Shown piece by piece: positions 28,654-39,697 of a stretch of DNA of 64,000 bases. The notes below the pieces were generated by a model, which had not been told where the DNA came from, did not search any database, and was given only the letters and a program-made list of their open reading frames with translations. Every line of letters begins with the position of its first letter. Position 1 is the first letter of the stretch. A program made the translations under genes and the position numbers. Source of the DNA: Rhodanobacter sp. OK091 (GTDB lineage Bacteria; Pseudomonadota; Gammaproteobacteria; Xanthomonadales; Rhodanobacteraceae); the NCBI RefSeq assembly GCF_900142825.1, contig NZ_FRCH01000002.1, positions 1,113,883-1,177,882 of the forward strand, given 5' to 3'.

Positions 28654-29574
28654 ATGCGAACCTTGATCACCGAGAGCGCGTTGCTGAGGCGAACCGAGCC
28701 GCCGCCGCGCATCATCGCGAGCACGGATCGACTGGAATGGGCATCGATGCAGTCGGTGATCCTCCAGGAAATTCCGCATCACCATGTCTACGATGGCGGC
28801 TCGAACCTGTGGCTCTCCACGGTTCCGGAGCGACCGACCGACATAGTCAGCACCCTGGCCGGCAGCCGGAAGCACGGCCCCCTGGCGCCAGGATCGGTCT
28901 GCCTCAATTACAAGCATGGAGAAGCGACGGTCGCGCTCGACAGCCATGTCGAGGTGCACCACACCTATGTCCGTGCCCACGTCGTGGAGGAAGTGGCGTC
29001 GACCCTGTTCAAGGGAGACGCCCGGAAGATCGAGCTGATCCCCATCTTCGGGGTCGATGACCCGATCACCTCGATGCTGCTGGCAAGCGTTCGGCATTCG
29101 ATGGCGATGCCGGACGGACATGTCGGGCAGCTCTACAGCGACTATGTCGCCAGGGCACTTGTCGCACACCTGCTGAGGAGCTTCTCGACCCGCCTGGACC
29201 TCGCCTTGCCGCGAACCTCCATCGGCCGCTTCAACACATGGAAGATCAACGACCTCACCTCGTACATGCGCGAGAACATCGCACGGGACATCGGCATACA
29301 GGAATTGGCCGCGATCACCCACTACAGCCCGACTCACTTCGCACGCGTCTTCAAGGCGACGTTCAACTGCACGCCGTACCAGTATCTGGCACGCATACGC
29401 ATTCAACGCGCTCGCGAACTGCTCTCGGCGACCAGGCTTCCCATCGCATCGGTCGGCGCGGCATGCGGCTTCCCCAGTCACGCGCATTTTTCGTCCGTGT
29501 TCGGCCGCTATGTAGGCCTGACCCCCGCCGCCTATCGAGGTGCGCGCCCCCCTGTGCGGATCGCCGAACCCTGA
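28654..29574 (+). CDS. AraC-family transcriptional regulator
   Basis: 306-residue regulator. The C-terminal 100 residues form the AraC double helix-turn-helix: I-Q-E-L-A-A-I-T-H-Y-S-P-T-H-F-A-R-V-F-K, then I-Q-R-A-R-E-L-L and I-A-S-V-G-A-A-C-G-F-P-S-H-A-H-F-S-S-V-F. The N-terminal 190 residues are a probable effector domain with no family I can name. A GTG at 28645 is also in frame; ATG 28654 is preferred. It is divergent from the adhesin operon across a 1 kb intergenic region, so it may regulate that operon, which is inference only. Confidence 0.88.
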   Translation: MRTLITESALLRRTEPPPRIIASTDRLEWASMQSVILQEIPHHHVYDGGSNLWLSTVPERPTDIVSTLAGSRKHGPLAPGSVCLNYKHGEATVALDSHVEVHHTYVRAHVVEEVASTLFKGDARKIELIPIFGVDDPITSMLLASVRHSMAMPDGHVGQLYSDYVARALVAHLLRSFSTRLDLALPRTSIGRFNTWKINDLTSYMRENIARDIGIQELAAITHYSPTHFARVFKATFNCTPYQYLARIRIQRARELLSATRLPIASVGAACGFPSHAHFSSVFGRYVGLTPAAYRGARPPVRIAEP

Positions 29575-29771
29575 GCTTCAGAGACGGCAAGTGTGATGCC
29601 CGCTCTGCATACCCATGAGCGCTCGGTCGAACAGCGAGACGGCCGCGGCCAGCAACTGGATCGAGTCCACTGATTAGTCGCAAGGATTGAATCGGTCGCG
29701 ACACGCCCCACCTTGAATGGCATTGCCCGCGTACGGGCCCGCGTCATCTCCGATCCGTCCTGCGAGAGCCC

Positions 29772-31544
29772 ATGAGCGACGCCACTACCGACACGCCCCG
29801 CCCCATCCGCCGTATCGGCGCGTTGCGCGAACTCTGGCCCTTCGTGAAACCGCATCGCGCGCTGGCGATTGGCTGGCTGGTGTTCCTGGGCCTGTCGTCC
29901 GGCGCCTCGCTGGTGCTGCCGATGGCGTTTCGCCACATCATCGACCAAGGCTTCGGGCATTCCAGCCAGGCGGTGATCAACGAGACCTTCATCGCCCTGT
30001 TCGGCGTGGCATTGGTACTCGCCATCGCCACCGCCGCGCGCTACTTCTGCATCACCTTGCTCAGCGAGCGTGCGTTGGCCTCGCTGCGGCAAAAACTGTA
30101 CGCACAGGTGATCCGGCTCGACGTCAGCTTCTTCGAGCGCAGCCGCGTCGGCGAGCTGCTGTCACGCCTGAGTGCCGATACCGAAGTGGTGCAGGCGCTG
30201 ATCGGCTCTGGCGTCTCCGTGGCATTGCGCAGTGCCGTGATGCTGATCGGCGCGGCGGTGGCGATGGTGTGGACCGCGCCCTCGCTGGCCGGCCTCACTG
30301 CGCTGGTGATTCCGGCCGTGATGCTGCCGATCCTGGTGTTCGGCCGCCGCGTGCAGAAACTTTCGCGCGCCAGTCAGGATCGTCTCGCCGATGCCGCCGC
30401 AATCGCCAACGAGACGCTCAACGCATCCACCGCGGTCAAAGCGTATGCGCGCGAGGATATCGAGAGCACCCGCTACGGCAGCGCGATCATGCGTGCACTG
30501 GCCACCGCGCGCCGGCGTATCGGCATGCGCTCGCTGCTGACCATGGCAGTGATCGTGCTGGTGTTCGGCGCGATCACCCTGGTGCTGTGGGCCGGTGCAC
30601 GCCACGTGCTGGCCGGCACGCTGGGCGCCGGCGTGCTGGGTCAGTTCGTGCTGTACGCCGTATTCGCCGCCGGCTCAGTAGCCGGCCTGTCCGAAGTGTG
30701 GGGCGACGTACTGCGCGCCGCCGGCGCGATGGAGCGTATCGGCGAACTGCTGGCCGAGCGCGCCGAGATCATCGATCCGGCACAACCGCTCGCCCTGCCC
30801 CGTCCTATGCAAGGCGCGCTGCGTTTCGACAGCGTGACCTTCCATTACCCGACCCGACCCCATGCCCCTGCGCTGCACGACTTCACGCTGGATATCCGCC
30901 CGGGCGAAACCGTCGCCCTGGTCGGTCCCTCCGGCGCTGGCAAGAGCACCGTATTCGCGCTGCTGCTGCGCTTCTACGACCCACAAAGCGGCCACATCAG
31001 CGTCGACGGCATCGACCTGCGCGCGCTGACCCTAACCGAGCTGCGCGGCGCGATTGCGCTGGTGCCGCAGGAAACCGTGATCTTCAGCGGCAGCGCCGCC
31101 GACAACATCCGCTTCGGCCGCGAAGGCGCCAGCGACGAGGAAGTACACGAAGCCGCCCGCGCCGCCGAAGCACACGACTTCATCAGCGCACTCAACGACG
31201 GCTATCAGGCCGAAATGGGCGAACGCGGCGTGCGCCTGTCCGGCGGCCAGCGCCAGCGCATCGCGATCGCCCGCGCAATCCTGCGCGACGCTCCGCTGCT
31301 GTTGCTCGACGAAGCCACTTCGTCACTCGATGCGCAATCGGAGGCGGCGATCCAGCAGGCGCTGGAACGTCTCGAAAAAGGCCGTACCACTCTGGTCATC
31401 GCCCATCGCCTCGCCACCGTGCAACGCGCCGACCGCATCGTCGTGATGGACGGCGGGCGCATCGTGGCGCAGGGCACGCACGAGAGCCTGCTGGCCGAGG
31501 GCGGCCTGTATGCAGAGCTGGCGCGGTTGCAGTTTGTGGCTTGA
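29772..31544 (+). CDS. ABC exporter, fused membrane and ATPase domains (MsbA/ABCB type)
   Basis: 590-residue half-transporter that works as a homodimer in the inner membrane. Residues about 20-320 hold six transmembrane helices with the coupling segment A-N-E-T-L-N-A-S-T-A-V-K-A-Y-A-R-E. The ATPase domain shows Walker A G-P-S-G-A-G-K-S-T near 385, Q-loop V-P-Q-E-T, signature L-S-G-G-Q-R-Q-R near 488, Walker B L-L-L-L-D-E-A near 508 and the switch histidine in I-A-H-R-L-A. The order and R-I-V-A-Q-G-T-H near the end are typical of lipid or multidrug exporters. It appears monocistronic. The substrate is not evident. Confidence 0.93.
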   Translation: MSDATTDTPRPIRRIGALRELWPFVKPHRALAIGWLVFLGLSSGASLVLPMAFRHIIDQGFGHSSQAVINETFIALFGVALVLAIATAARYFCITLLSERALASLRQKLYAQVIRLDVSFFERSRVGELLSRLSADTEVVQALIGSGVSVALRSAVMLIGAAVAMVWTAPSLAGLTALVIPAVMLPILVFGRRVQKLSRASQDRLADAAAIANETLNASTAVKAYAREDIESTRYGSAIMRALATARRRIGMRSLLTMAVIVLVFGAITLVLWAGARHVLAGTLGAGVLGQFVLYAVFAAGSVAGLSEVWGDVLRAAGAMERIGELLAERAEIIDPAQPLALPRPMQGALRFDSVTFHYPTRPHAPALHDFTLDIRPGETVALVGPSGAGKSTVFALLLRFYDPQSGHISVDGIDLRALTLTELRGAIALVPQETVIFSGSAADNIRFGREGASDEEVHEAARAAEAHDFISALNDGYQAEMGERGVRLSGGQRQRIAIARAILRDAPLLLLDEATSSLDAQSEAAIQQALERLEKGRTTLVIAHRLATVQRADRIVVMDGGRIVAQGTHESLLAEGGLYAELARLQFVA

Positions 31545-31615
31545 CGTTCGGAAGTGCTGCCGAGTTTTGGATTCCGCGAAATCGATGGATCCGATCGAGT
31601 GCGTCGACTATCGAA

Positions 31616-32473
31616 CTAGCGCTTCGCGTTGGGCTTGACGGGGGAAAACCAGAGACGCTGGTGTGCAAGGTCCATGGTGATGATCCATTCGCGCAGGATC
31701 GGTGCGCCAATGTTTCCATCGACGACGAGGTCTTGCACCTGTGCCTTCGCCTGCAACTGAACGTGCGGGGCCAGGGCGAGATTCGCGGGTTGACCGCGAG
31801 TCGCTGCAGGATCCAACCCTAGGGCGACGGCGACGGCACGATTGACGATCAAGGCGCCGTCGCTGCCGCAATCAAGCTCGAACCAGAGCTTTCCCTTCGC
31901 GGTGGGTACTCCCACCAGCGGAGTGAGCGATGCGCCACCCACCTCCCGCGCCAGACGCATCGGCAGCTCGGTCGCGTGCGCGGTGCGCACTTTCGCACTG
32001 GCTGGCGTCTCGATGATCAAGTGGCCGCCCGACAGGTCGAGCGTAACCACCTGCCCCGCAAAGGCATCCAGCGCCACCGATCCGTCCAGCGGGGGTGCAT
32101 CCTTCGGCAGCAATTTGGAGAAATCCCACACACCCGCCTCGGGGATCGTGATCGAGTGGCCGGCCACCTTCAGCTTCACGCCATCGCAGCGCGGCAAGTC
32201 GAGGCGATCCCCCCGCATTCGCATCCCCGATAGCCGCCCCCATGGTTCGCACCCGGCCTTGTCCGCACCACCGGGCGTGAGCACCGTCAGCCCGCCTGCT
32301 GTGTCGAGCAACACGGTGGCGGGGCTGCCGCCCACCTGCACCTGCATGGAGGGCACGGCGCCCAGATAGGACGTCAGCGGAATCACCCATGCCGGCGCGG
32401 GCTCCGCAGCGTGGGACACTCCGATGGCACCGAGAGCGATCACGAAGGCGATGGACCATCTGCGTTTGGGCAC
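31616..32473 (-). CDS. Secreted retropepsin-like aspartic protease family protein
   Basis: 285-residue exported protein. The signal peptide ends near S-H-A-A. An N-terminal lobe has V-L-L-D-T-A-G near residue 55, where aspartyl proteases have D-T-G or D-S-G. A second possible site reads F-E-L-D-C-G-S-D-G-A-L near residue 200. The change of the key third residue leaves activity open. The start is taken as GTG 32473, because AGGAG lies eight bases upstream and the signal peptide begins there; the frame extends 19 codons further to an ATG without a ribosome site. It is 81 bp downstream of the beta-lactamase-family gene and may share its transcript. Confidence 0.72.
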   Translation of the reverse strand: MPKRRWSIAFVIALGAIGVSHAAEPAPAWVIPLTSYLGAVPSMQVQVGGSPATVLLDTAGGLTVLTPGGADKAGCEPWGRLSGMRMRGDRLDLPRCDGVKLKVAGHSITIPEAGVWDFSKLLPKDAPPLDGSVALDAFAGQVVTLDLSGGHLIIETPASAKVRTAHATELPMRLAREVGGASLTPLVGVPTAKGKLWFELDCGSDGALIVNRAVAVALGLDPAATRGQPANLALAPHVQLQAKAQVQDLVVDGNIGAPILREWIITMDLAHQRLWFSPVKPNAKR

Positions 32474-32554
32474 GTTGCTGCTCCTGGGCTGGACTCCGCG
32501 CAAGATAGCGGACCCGCCAGCGCGCACCATCGGTCGAAAGTCATTTAACGCGAC

Positions 32555-33757
32555 TCAGTGCGCGGACTCCTCCCGCTCCGCATCCATCGCCCGCTTCACC
32601 GCGGCAACGAACTCGCGCCGCGCGGCGACCAGTGCGTCGGACGTCGCGTGCGGCCATGCACCCACCTGGGCGATCACCAGCTGGCGTGCGGGATCGACGT
32701 AGACCATCTGACCGAAGATGCCGATGGCGGCATAACTGCCGTCGCTATCCGTCCACCACAGATAACCGTAGCCGCGGTCGGGCTCGTCGACGCTGGTCTG
32801 ACGGCGCAGCGCGCCCTGCAGCCAGGCCTCGGCAATCACCGGCTTGCCGGCAATGCGGCCGCCGTCGAGCATGAATTGCCCCAGCCGCGCGTAGTCACCC
32901 AACGTAGCCGACAGGCCGCTGCCGCCGGTGTCTTTGCCATCGCATTCGTCCTTGATCCAGTACGCATCGGCGGCCATGCCGTACGGCTTCCAGATGGTCT
33001 GCGAAAGATACGTAGCCAGTGAACGGTGCGTAGCCCGCTGCACCAGGATGCCGAGCAGATCGGTTTCCGCGGTGTTGTAGTTCCAGTGCGCGCCGGCGGG
33101 CCATTGCCGCGGCTGTTTGCGCAGGTACGACAGCACATGCGCCTGGCCGTCGACGCAGGCACCGAGATACATCTGTGCCACGTCCGACTTGGCGTCGGCG
33201 TAGTCCTCGTTCCAGTGCACGCCGGAGGTCATCGTCAGCAACTGCTGCACAGTGACTTTGGCGTAAGCGCTGTCACGCAATTCCGGAATGTAGGTGCCCA
33301 ACGTGTCGTCCATGCTGTGGATGTCGCCCCGCTGCAGCGCGATCCCCAGCAAGGTGGAGGTAACCGACTTCGCCACCGAGAAAGACTCCCAGCGCTGCTC
33401 CGGCCCGAAGCCCAACGCATAACGCTGCAGGCGGATGCGGCCGCGCTGCAGCACCATCACGCCGGCGAGGTGGTGCTGGTCCATGTAGCCGGTCAACCAC
33501 GCCGATGCGTCCTGCCCCGGCATCGCCAGCGGCTTGCCCGGTGGCAGCTCGTGGACACGCGTACCGTGCTCGGCGCGGTCGCTGGGAAACAGCTTGCCCA
33601 TCTGCCGGAACTGCGCCTCGCGCTGCGCCTGTGGCCAGAACAGCACCGCTTCGCGTTGCTGACCGATAGTTGGGGCGGGCTGCTCGCCAACCGCTGGCAG
33701 CGAGACGGTCAGGCAGAGTGCGGCGACCAACAGGCAGGTGCGGATTTTTGGACCCAT
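32555..33757 (-). CDS. Serine hydrolase of the beta-lactamase/penicillin-binding (class C-like) family
   Basis: 400-residue exported enzyme with a signal peptide (cleavage near A-V-G-E). The catalytic S-x-x-K reads S-V-A-K in S-F-S-V-A-K-S-V, near residue 128, and the second motif Y-x-N-like reads W-N-Y-N-T-A-E near 225. The family includes esterases, D-aminopeptidases and beta-lactamases, so resistance cannot be inferred. The start is supported by the signal peptide. It is followed on the same strand by the aspartic-protease-like gene. Confidence 0.85.
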   Translation of the reverse strand: MGPKIRTCLLVAALCLTVSLPAVGEQPAPTIGQQREAVLFWPQAQREAQFRQMGKLFPSDRAEHGTRVHELPPGKPLAMPGQDASAWLTGYMDQHHLAGVMVLQRGRIRLQRYALGFGPEQRWESFSVAKSVTSTLLGIALQRGDIHSMDDTLGTYIPELRDSAYAKVTVQQLLTMTSGVHWNEDYADAKSDVAQMYLGACVDGQAHVLSYLRKQPRQWPAGAHWNYNTAETDLLGILVQRATHRSLATYLSQTIWKPYGMAADAYWIKDECDGKDTGGSGLSATLGDYARLGQFMLDGGRIAGKPVIAEAWLQGALRRQTSVDEPDRGYGYLWWTDSDGSYAAIGIFGQMVYVDPARQLVIAQVGAWPHATSDALVAARREFVAAVKRAMDAEREESAH

Positions 33758-34054
33758 GGCGGTGCGTGTCGGGTAGTTGCGGAATCGACATGTTACTGGC
33801 CCGCGATGCCATTGATCGCTGGTGGCATAGCCCGATTCCTCTCCGGCGAGTATCTGGCTCGCTGACGTGCACCCTGATCCACCCCCTTTCTTTCACCTGA
33901 AAGTCACGCGCGCTTTCACGCCGCCGTCCACAACGTGGTGGTCCCATGCTGACTGTATGAGTCAGCGCCGAGCGTCATCCGCGGACTCGCACTTCGGAAC
34001 AACGCCTGCGCAAGCCGGCGTCCCCGATTCGTTTCACCACCCAAGGAGTTCCCC

Positions 34055-34567
34055 ATGATCAAGCGCTTGCTTCCCCTGTTGATTGGACTTTCGGTTTGCG
34101 GCGCCGCTCTCGCGCAGAACACGCCTGCCACCGCTCAGTCGTCGGGCGGTACCGTTACCATGCATCACACCACCACGACGGTGACCACCTGGTCGGCCCA
34201 GCCGCCCACTGGCGGGACTAGCGAAGAGGCCGTCAAAACCTCGATCGCCAACGCCGGCTACAAGGAAGTGAAGGGCCTGAAATTCAAAGACGGCGTATGG
34301 CGCAGCAAGGCCCGCGGCGGCAACAAGAAGTGGGTCGAACTCGCGGTCGGGCCGGTCAACGGCAAAGTGTATGCGGCCGACGCACCGTCCAAACTCAACA
34401 AGGACGAGATCAGCGCCAAGCTGGTTACAGCCGGCTATCAGAACGTCAAGGACGTGAAGTTCGATGACGGCTTGTGGGCCGCTGAAGCCAAGACGGCGCA
34501 TGGCGACGATGTCGACCTGCTGGTCGATCCGGACGATGGCAGTGTGGTGGCCAAGTCGCGCGATTGA
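34055..34567 (+). CDS. Secreted PepSY-like domain protein
   Basis: 170-residue protein with a Sec signal peptide (cleavage after A-L-A), a Thr-rich linker (H-H-T-T-T-T-V-T-T) and two copies of a PepSY-like unit: residues about 58-105 (I-A-N-A-G-Y-K-E-V-K-G-L-K-F-K-D-G-V-W) and 115-165 (L-V-T-A-G-Y-Q-N-V-K-D-V-K-F-D-D-G-L-W). The two halves align well, pointing to an internal duplication. Such domains often sit in the periplasm and are thought to modulate proteases or bind ligands. AAGGAG precedes the ATG by seven bases. A strong terminator follows. Confidence 0.8.
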   Translation: MIKRLLPLLIGLSVCGAALAQNTPATAQSSGGTVTMHHTTTTVTTWSAQPPTGGTSEEAVKTSIANAGYKEVKGLKFKDGVWRSKARGGNKKWVELAVGPVNGKVYAADAPSKLNKDEISAKLVTAGYQNVKDVKFDDGLWAAEAKTAHGDDVDLLVDPDDGSVVAKSRD

Positions 34568-34590
34568 TTATTGCGTCTGCGAGGGTCACG

Positions 34591-34627
34591 GAAGCCCGGC
34601 GCGTTGGTGCGCCGGGCTTCTTCGTTT
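34591..34627 (+). terminator. Intrinsic terminator after the PepSY-like gene
   Basis: GAAGCCCGGCGC pairs with GCGCCGGGCTTC across a six-base loop, followed by TTCGTTT. It starts 23 bases after the TGA of the PepSY-like gene and lies between it and the convergent aldo/keto reductase gene. Confidence 0.88.
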
Positions 34628-34698
34628 GGATAACCGAGATGGGGCGAATTTGAAGTTGGCGCGATTGCAGCATCCAGCTAAAACCCGGCGCCTTTTAG

Positions 34699-36303
<1,605 letters not shown>

Positions 36304-36343
36304 GTTGCCTCCCGCGGGTCAGTGCAATCCCCGCACGAGGACA

Positions 36344-36374
36344 ATCTAGTGCCGAAGAACGACAGGCACTAGAT
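36344..36374. promoter_or_regulatory. Perfect 10-bp inverted repeat, probable LysR operator
   Basis: ATCTAGTGCC (36344-36353), an 11-base spacer, and GGCACTAGAT (36365-36374), a perfect palindrome in the 108-bp gap between the divergent flavodoxin and LysR genes. Spacing and position are those of a LysR-type activator site. It is most likely bound by the product of the 36412 gene. Confidence 0.72.
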
Positions 36375-36411
36375 GGCATAATCGGAAATGGTTAATAACC
36401 GGAGCGGATAA

Positions 36412-37305
36412 ATGCCGACCGAGAGCTACGACCAGCTCGCGATTTTTTCGGTGGTAGCACGGGAGCGCAGCTTCACCCGTGCGGCGGCCAAGCTCGGCAT
36501 GTCGCAACCCGCGTTGAGCCGGGCCATGCGTCAGCTGGAAGAACGATTGGGCGTCCGGCTCCTTGCGCGCACGACGCGTAGCGTTTCCCCCACGGAGGCC
36601 GGCGAGCACCTGCTGCGGGTGATCGCTCCACGATTCGAAGAAATCGACACGGAACTGGCGCTGCTCAGCGAGTTCAGGGACAAGCCCGCCGGCAGGTTGC
36701 GCATCACGGCCGGCGAACATGCGGCGATCTCCGTCCTGCAGCCCGTACTGGCGAAGATCCTGCCGCAGCATCCGGACATCCACGTCGAGATCACCGTGGA
36801 CTACGGCCTCACCGATATCGTGGCCGAAGGCTACGACGCCGGCGTCCGGCTGGGTGAGCAAGTCGCCAAGGACATGATCGCGGTGCGCATCGGGCCCGAC
36901 GTGCGGATGGCCGTGGTCGGTTCTCCTGATTACTTCGCCCGGCATCCGCGCCCCAAGACCCCACGCGATCTCACGCGGCATAACTGCATCGCCATCCGCC
37001 TGCCGACTTATGGCGGCATCTTCCCCTGGGAGTTCGAGAAGAAAGGCGAAGAGTTGAAAGTGCGCGTCGAGGGCCAGCTGGTGTTCAACAATATCGCGAT
37101 GCGCCTGGACGCCGCCCTCAAGGGACTGGGACTGGCCTACATGCCCGAGGATCTGGTGCAGACGCATGTCGCGAAGGGGCGACTGATACGCGTGCTATCG
37201 GACTGGTGCCCATCGTTTCCTGGATATCACCTCTACTATCCGAGCAGGCGCCAAAGCTCACTCGCCTTCACGTTGTTCCGCGACGCTTTGCGCTATCCGG
37301 GCTAA
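36412..37305 (+). CDS. LysR-family transcriptional regulator (divergent from flavodoxin/AKR operon)
   Basis: 297-residue regulator. The N-terminal winged helix-turn-helix is clear (F-S-V-V-A-R-E-R-S-F-T-R-A-A-A-K-L-G-M-S-Q-P-A broken by family variation; L-E-E-R-L-G-V-R-L). The remainder is the LysR effector domain, with Y-D-A-G-V-R-L-G and the closing L-F-R-D-A-L-R. The gene is divergent from the flavodoxin/aldo-keto reductase operon with a palindrome between them, so those genes are its likely targets, and converges with the CMD gene. The inducer is unknown. Confidence 0.92.
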   Translation: MPTESYDQLAIFSVVARERSFTRAAAKLGMSQPALSRAMRQLEERLGVRLLARTTRSVSPTEAGEHLLRVIAPRFEEIDTELALLSEFRDKPAGRLRITAGEHAAISVLQPVLAKILPQHPDIHVEITVDYGLTDIVAEGYDAGVRLGEQVAKDMIAVRIGPDVRMAVVGSPDYFARHPRPKTPRDLTRHNCIAIRLPTYGGIFPWEFEKKGEELKVRVEGQLVFNNIAMRLDAALKGLGLAYMPEDLVQTHVAKGRLIRVLSDWCPSFPGYHLYYPSRRQSSLAFTLFRDALRYPG

Positions 37306-37313
37306 TTGCTCGC

Positions 37314-38105
37314 TCACTTCCGCCCGGCGGTTTCGACCAGATACTTGTCCAATGCCTCGCGGACGCGTCTGGCCGCATCGGCATCACCGTGTTCGGCCAA
37401 TACCTGCGTCAATTGCCGCAGCTGCGAAGCGGTCAGGCCGACTCTCATGCTGGCGGCCACGTGCGAACGCAACTGCGGTTCCACGCCTGGCGTTGCGGCC
37501 AGCGCACCGACCGTGGCCAGCTCGCGGCTCGGCCAGTCGAGGTTGTCGCGTTCGAAGATGTCGCCGAACAAATGAGTTTGCAGGAACTGATTGATGACGG
37601 GCGCGAAGTCGAATAGCGGGCCTTTGACGGGCGCGCCGGAAATGCGGGTCTGGTTCGCGGTGCCCGCCGCCAGCAAGGCATCACCCGTGGGCACGGGACG
37701 ACTGGGCTCGCGCCCCGGCGCGTCATGGATGCCGCGCTGCCGGCGCTCTTCCATCACCTTCTTCAGTTCGCCCAACGCGTTGAGGCTGCGCGGAAAACCG
37801 ACATAGGCGTAGAGCTGCACCAGGATTTCCTTTGCCTCACTGATGGTCAGGCCCGCATCCAGTCCCTGGCTCAATGCAGCGCGGAGCCTCGGCATGTCGC
37901 TCGTGGCCATGAAGGCGGCAATCAGTGGAATGGATTGCTGCCTGGCGGACAGCGTCTCGGACGTGGGCTGCTCGTGGGTCATGGCATGGGGCTCCGCGAT
38001 GTTCTGAAAGGCGTACCCCGGCGCCATCGCCAACTCCGCACCCAGGGCCAGGGCTGCTGCCAGCAAGCGAGATTTATGGAGTCTCGCGGGCGTTGTATTG
38101 CTCAT
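37314..38105 (-). CDS. Secreted carboxymuconolactone decarboxylase (CMD) family protein
   Basis: 263-residue exported protein with two CMD-like halves: residues about 65-125 ([18 protein letters not shown]) and 180-250 ([13 protein letters not shown]). The C-x-x-C of AhpD-type peroxidase members is absent, so a redox role is not supported. The start at 38105 gives a signal peptide; the frame extends 15 codons upstream. It overlaps the cupin gene by 32 bp (stop of the cupin inside this gene), so they are one transcript. The pair resembles CMD-cupin operons often found beside aldo/keto reductases. Confidence 0.82.
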   Translation of the reverse strand: MSNTTPARLHKSRLLAAALALGAELAMAPGYAFQNIAEPHAMTHEQPTSETLSARQQSIPLIAAFMATSDMPRLRAALSQGLDAGLTISEAKEILVQLYAYVGFPRSLNALGELKKVMEERRQRGIHDAPGREPSRPVPTGDALLAAGTANQTRISGAPVKGPLFDFAPVINQFLQTHLFGDIFERDNLDWPSRELATVGALAATPGVEPQLRSHVAASMRVGLTASQLRQLTQVLAEHGDADAARRVREALDKYLVETAGRK

Positions 38106-38559
38106 CAGACACTTTCTCCATCCAGTCCACGCTCTTGCCATCCACAGCACCGGTGATCGCCAGATGGGTCATCGCACTTTTCGGCGCAGCGCCGTGCCAG
38201 TGCTTCACGCCCGGTGGGCACACGACGACGTCGCCGGGATGGATTTCCCGCACGGGCCTGCCCCATTCCTGGACCAGACCCACGCCAGAGGTCACCACCA
38301 ATCGCTGCCCGGCAGGATGCGTGTGCCACGCCGAACGCGCGCCAGGCTGGAACGTCACGTAGGCACCGGAGGCATGGATCTCGCTGCTGGCCGGAAACAA
38401 AGGCTCGACCTGGACCTTTCCGGTGAAGTAATCCGCCGGCCCGGCGGTGATGGGCTGGATGCCCGCGCGGATGATCTGTTGTGCGGCCGAGTGCGACTCG
38501 GCTGCGCCGCCAACGGGGATCGCCATGCATGCCGCGATGCCCAACAAGGTTTTGTTCAT
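38074..38559 (-). CDS. Secreted cupin-domain protein
   Basis: 161-residue protein with a signal peptide (cleavage near G-G-A-A) and one cupin barrel: W-H-T-H-P-A-G with two histidines near residue 78, then P-P-G-V-K-H-W-H-G near 118, which together make a plausible metal site. The family ranges from oxygenases to binding proteins. It is upstream of the CMD gene and overlaps it by 32 bp. The 38595 hydrolase gene lies 35 bp upstream on the same strand, so all three are probably one operon. Confidence 0.86.
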   Translation of the reverse strand: MNKTLLGIAACMAIPVGGAAESHSAAQQIIRAGIQPITAGPADYFTGKVQVEPLFPASSEIHASGAYVTFQPGARSAWHTHPAGQRLVVTSGVGLVQEWGRPVREIHPGDVVVCPPGVKHWHGAAPKSAMTHLAITGAVDGKSVDWMEKVSDEQYNARETP

Positions 38560-38594
38560 GGAAACGAGTTCTCTTGGTTTGGAGTGGGATCGAG

Positions 38595-39650
38595 TCAGAG
38601 CGTCCGACCATAGAACGGCGTCAGCTTGCCCATGGCGGCATCCACATACTTCGGTACCCAGTAGGTTTCGATGTGCGTCGCGCCATCTATCTTGTACAAC
38701 TCCTTGTCCTTTGCGCCGGTAGCCTTCTTGAACGCGTCCTCAGTCATGTACAAGCTGTCGGCCTTGCTACCCGCCATCATCAGCAACGGCTTGTCGATCA
38801 GTTCGATCTGGTTGGTGGCATCGAAGCTCATCAGGTCAAGCAAGCTGCTCATGGTGTACTTGAAGGTCGAGCCGGGGTGCGCGTACGTCTTCCAGTAGTA
38901 CTCGTAACCTTGCCGATACAGATCGAACGGCAATTTCGCGATCTGCTCATCGGTCAGATTGGCATCGCCTGCATAGAGAACTTCCCCGCCGGCCGCTTCC
39001 TGGGCGCGGGCAGCCGAAGCCTGCCGCAGGCGCTCCTGGATAGTGGACAGCTGCGAATCCATGTAGCCATTGCGACGGACGCGGCCGGAGTTGAACATGC
39101 TCAAGGTCGCGATCGCCTTGAATCGCTTGTCGGTTTCCGCGGCCTGCAACGCATAGCCGCCGCCACCGCAGATGCCGAGCAGGCCCAGGCGCGTGCTGTC
39201 GACGCCCGGATAGCGGTCGATGTAATCCGCCATGCCATGGATGTCCTCGATGCGGTTGGCGGGTTTGTCCACGCTGCGCGGCTGGCCACCGCTCGCTCCT
39301 TGATATGCGGCATCCGCAGTGATCGTGATATAGCCCTGCTCCGCCAATCGCTGGGCATACAAGCCGGCCACTTGTTCCTTCACGCCACCATTCGGGTGCG
39401 CCACGACAACGGCGGGATATTTCTTCTGCGGGTCATAATTCGCAGGGGTATACACGTTGGCGGAAATATCGAGGTCGTGCAGCTTGTACGTGACCGGGTG
39501 GATATGGACCTTGCCCGGCTCGTTCTTCGTGATCGCCCCGTCGTAGACCAGGGTGAACGGATTCTTCTTGTAATCCGCCGCGCCGGCATTGCCCGCCGAG
39601 ATTCCGATCATGGCGGCCATGAGTGGGGCCATCAAAGTTTTGCGCTTCAT
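38595..39650 (-). CDS. Secreted alpha/beta hydrolase
   Basis: 351-residue exported enzyme. The signal peptide ends near A-G-A-A. The fold shows [10 protein letters not shown] (oxyanion strand) near residue 78 and a nucleophile elbow reading G-I-C-G-G-G-G near 155, so the nucleophile is cysteine rather than serine, as in dienelactone-hydrolase-like enzymes. The histidine is probably in G-A-T-H-I-E near the end. ATG 39650 begins the signal peptide; the frame extends 17 codons upstream. It sits 47 bp after the 39698 gene and 35 bp before the cupin gene. The substrate is unknown. Confidence 0.82.
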   Translation of the reverse strand: MKRKTLMAPLMAAMIGISAGNAGAADYKKNPFTLVYDGAITKNEPGKVHIHPVTYKLHDLDISANVYTPANYDPQKKYPAVVVAHPNGGVKEQVAGLYAQRLAEQGYITITADAAYQGASGGQPRSVDKPANRIEDIHGMADYIDRYPGVDSTRLGLLGICGGGGYALQAAETDKRFKAIATLSMFNSGRVRRNGYMDSQLSTIQERLRQASAARAQEAAGGEVLYAGDANLTDEQIAKLPFDLYRQGYEYYWKTYAHPGSTFKYTMSSLLDLMSFDATNQIELIDKPLLMMAGSKADSLYMTEDAFKKATGAKDKELYKIDGATHIETYWVPKYVDAAMGKLTPFYGRTL

Positions 39651-39697
39651 TTGTGTGCTCCATGGATAGAACGTCCGCGCCGCAGCGGGCGCACTCC

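Noticed and set aside
32555..33757. Antibiotic-resistance beta-lactamase call
   Set aside because: The S-x-x-K family includes many esterases and peptidases. Nothing in the sequence supports resistance.
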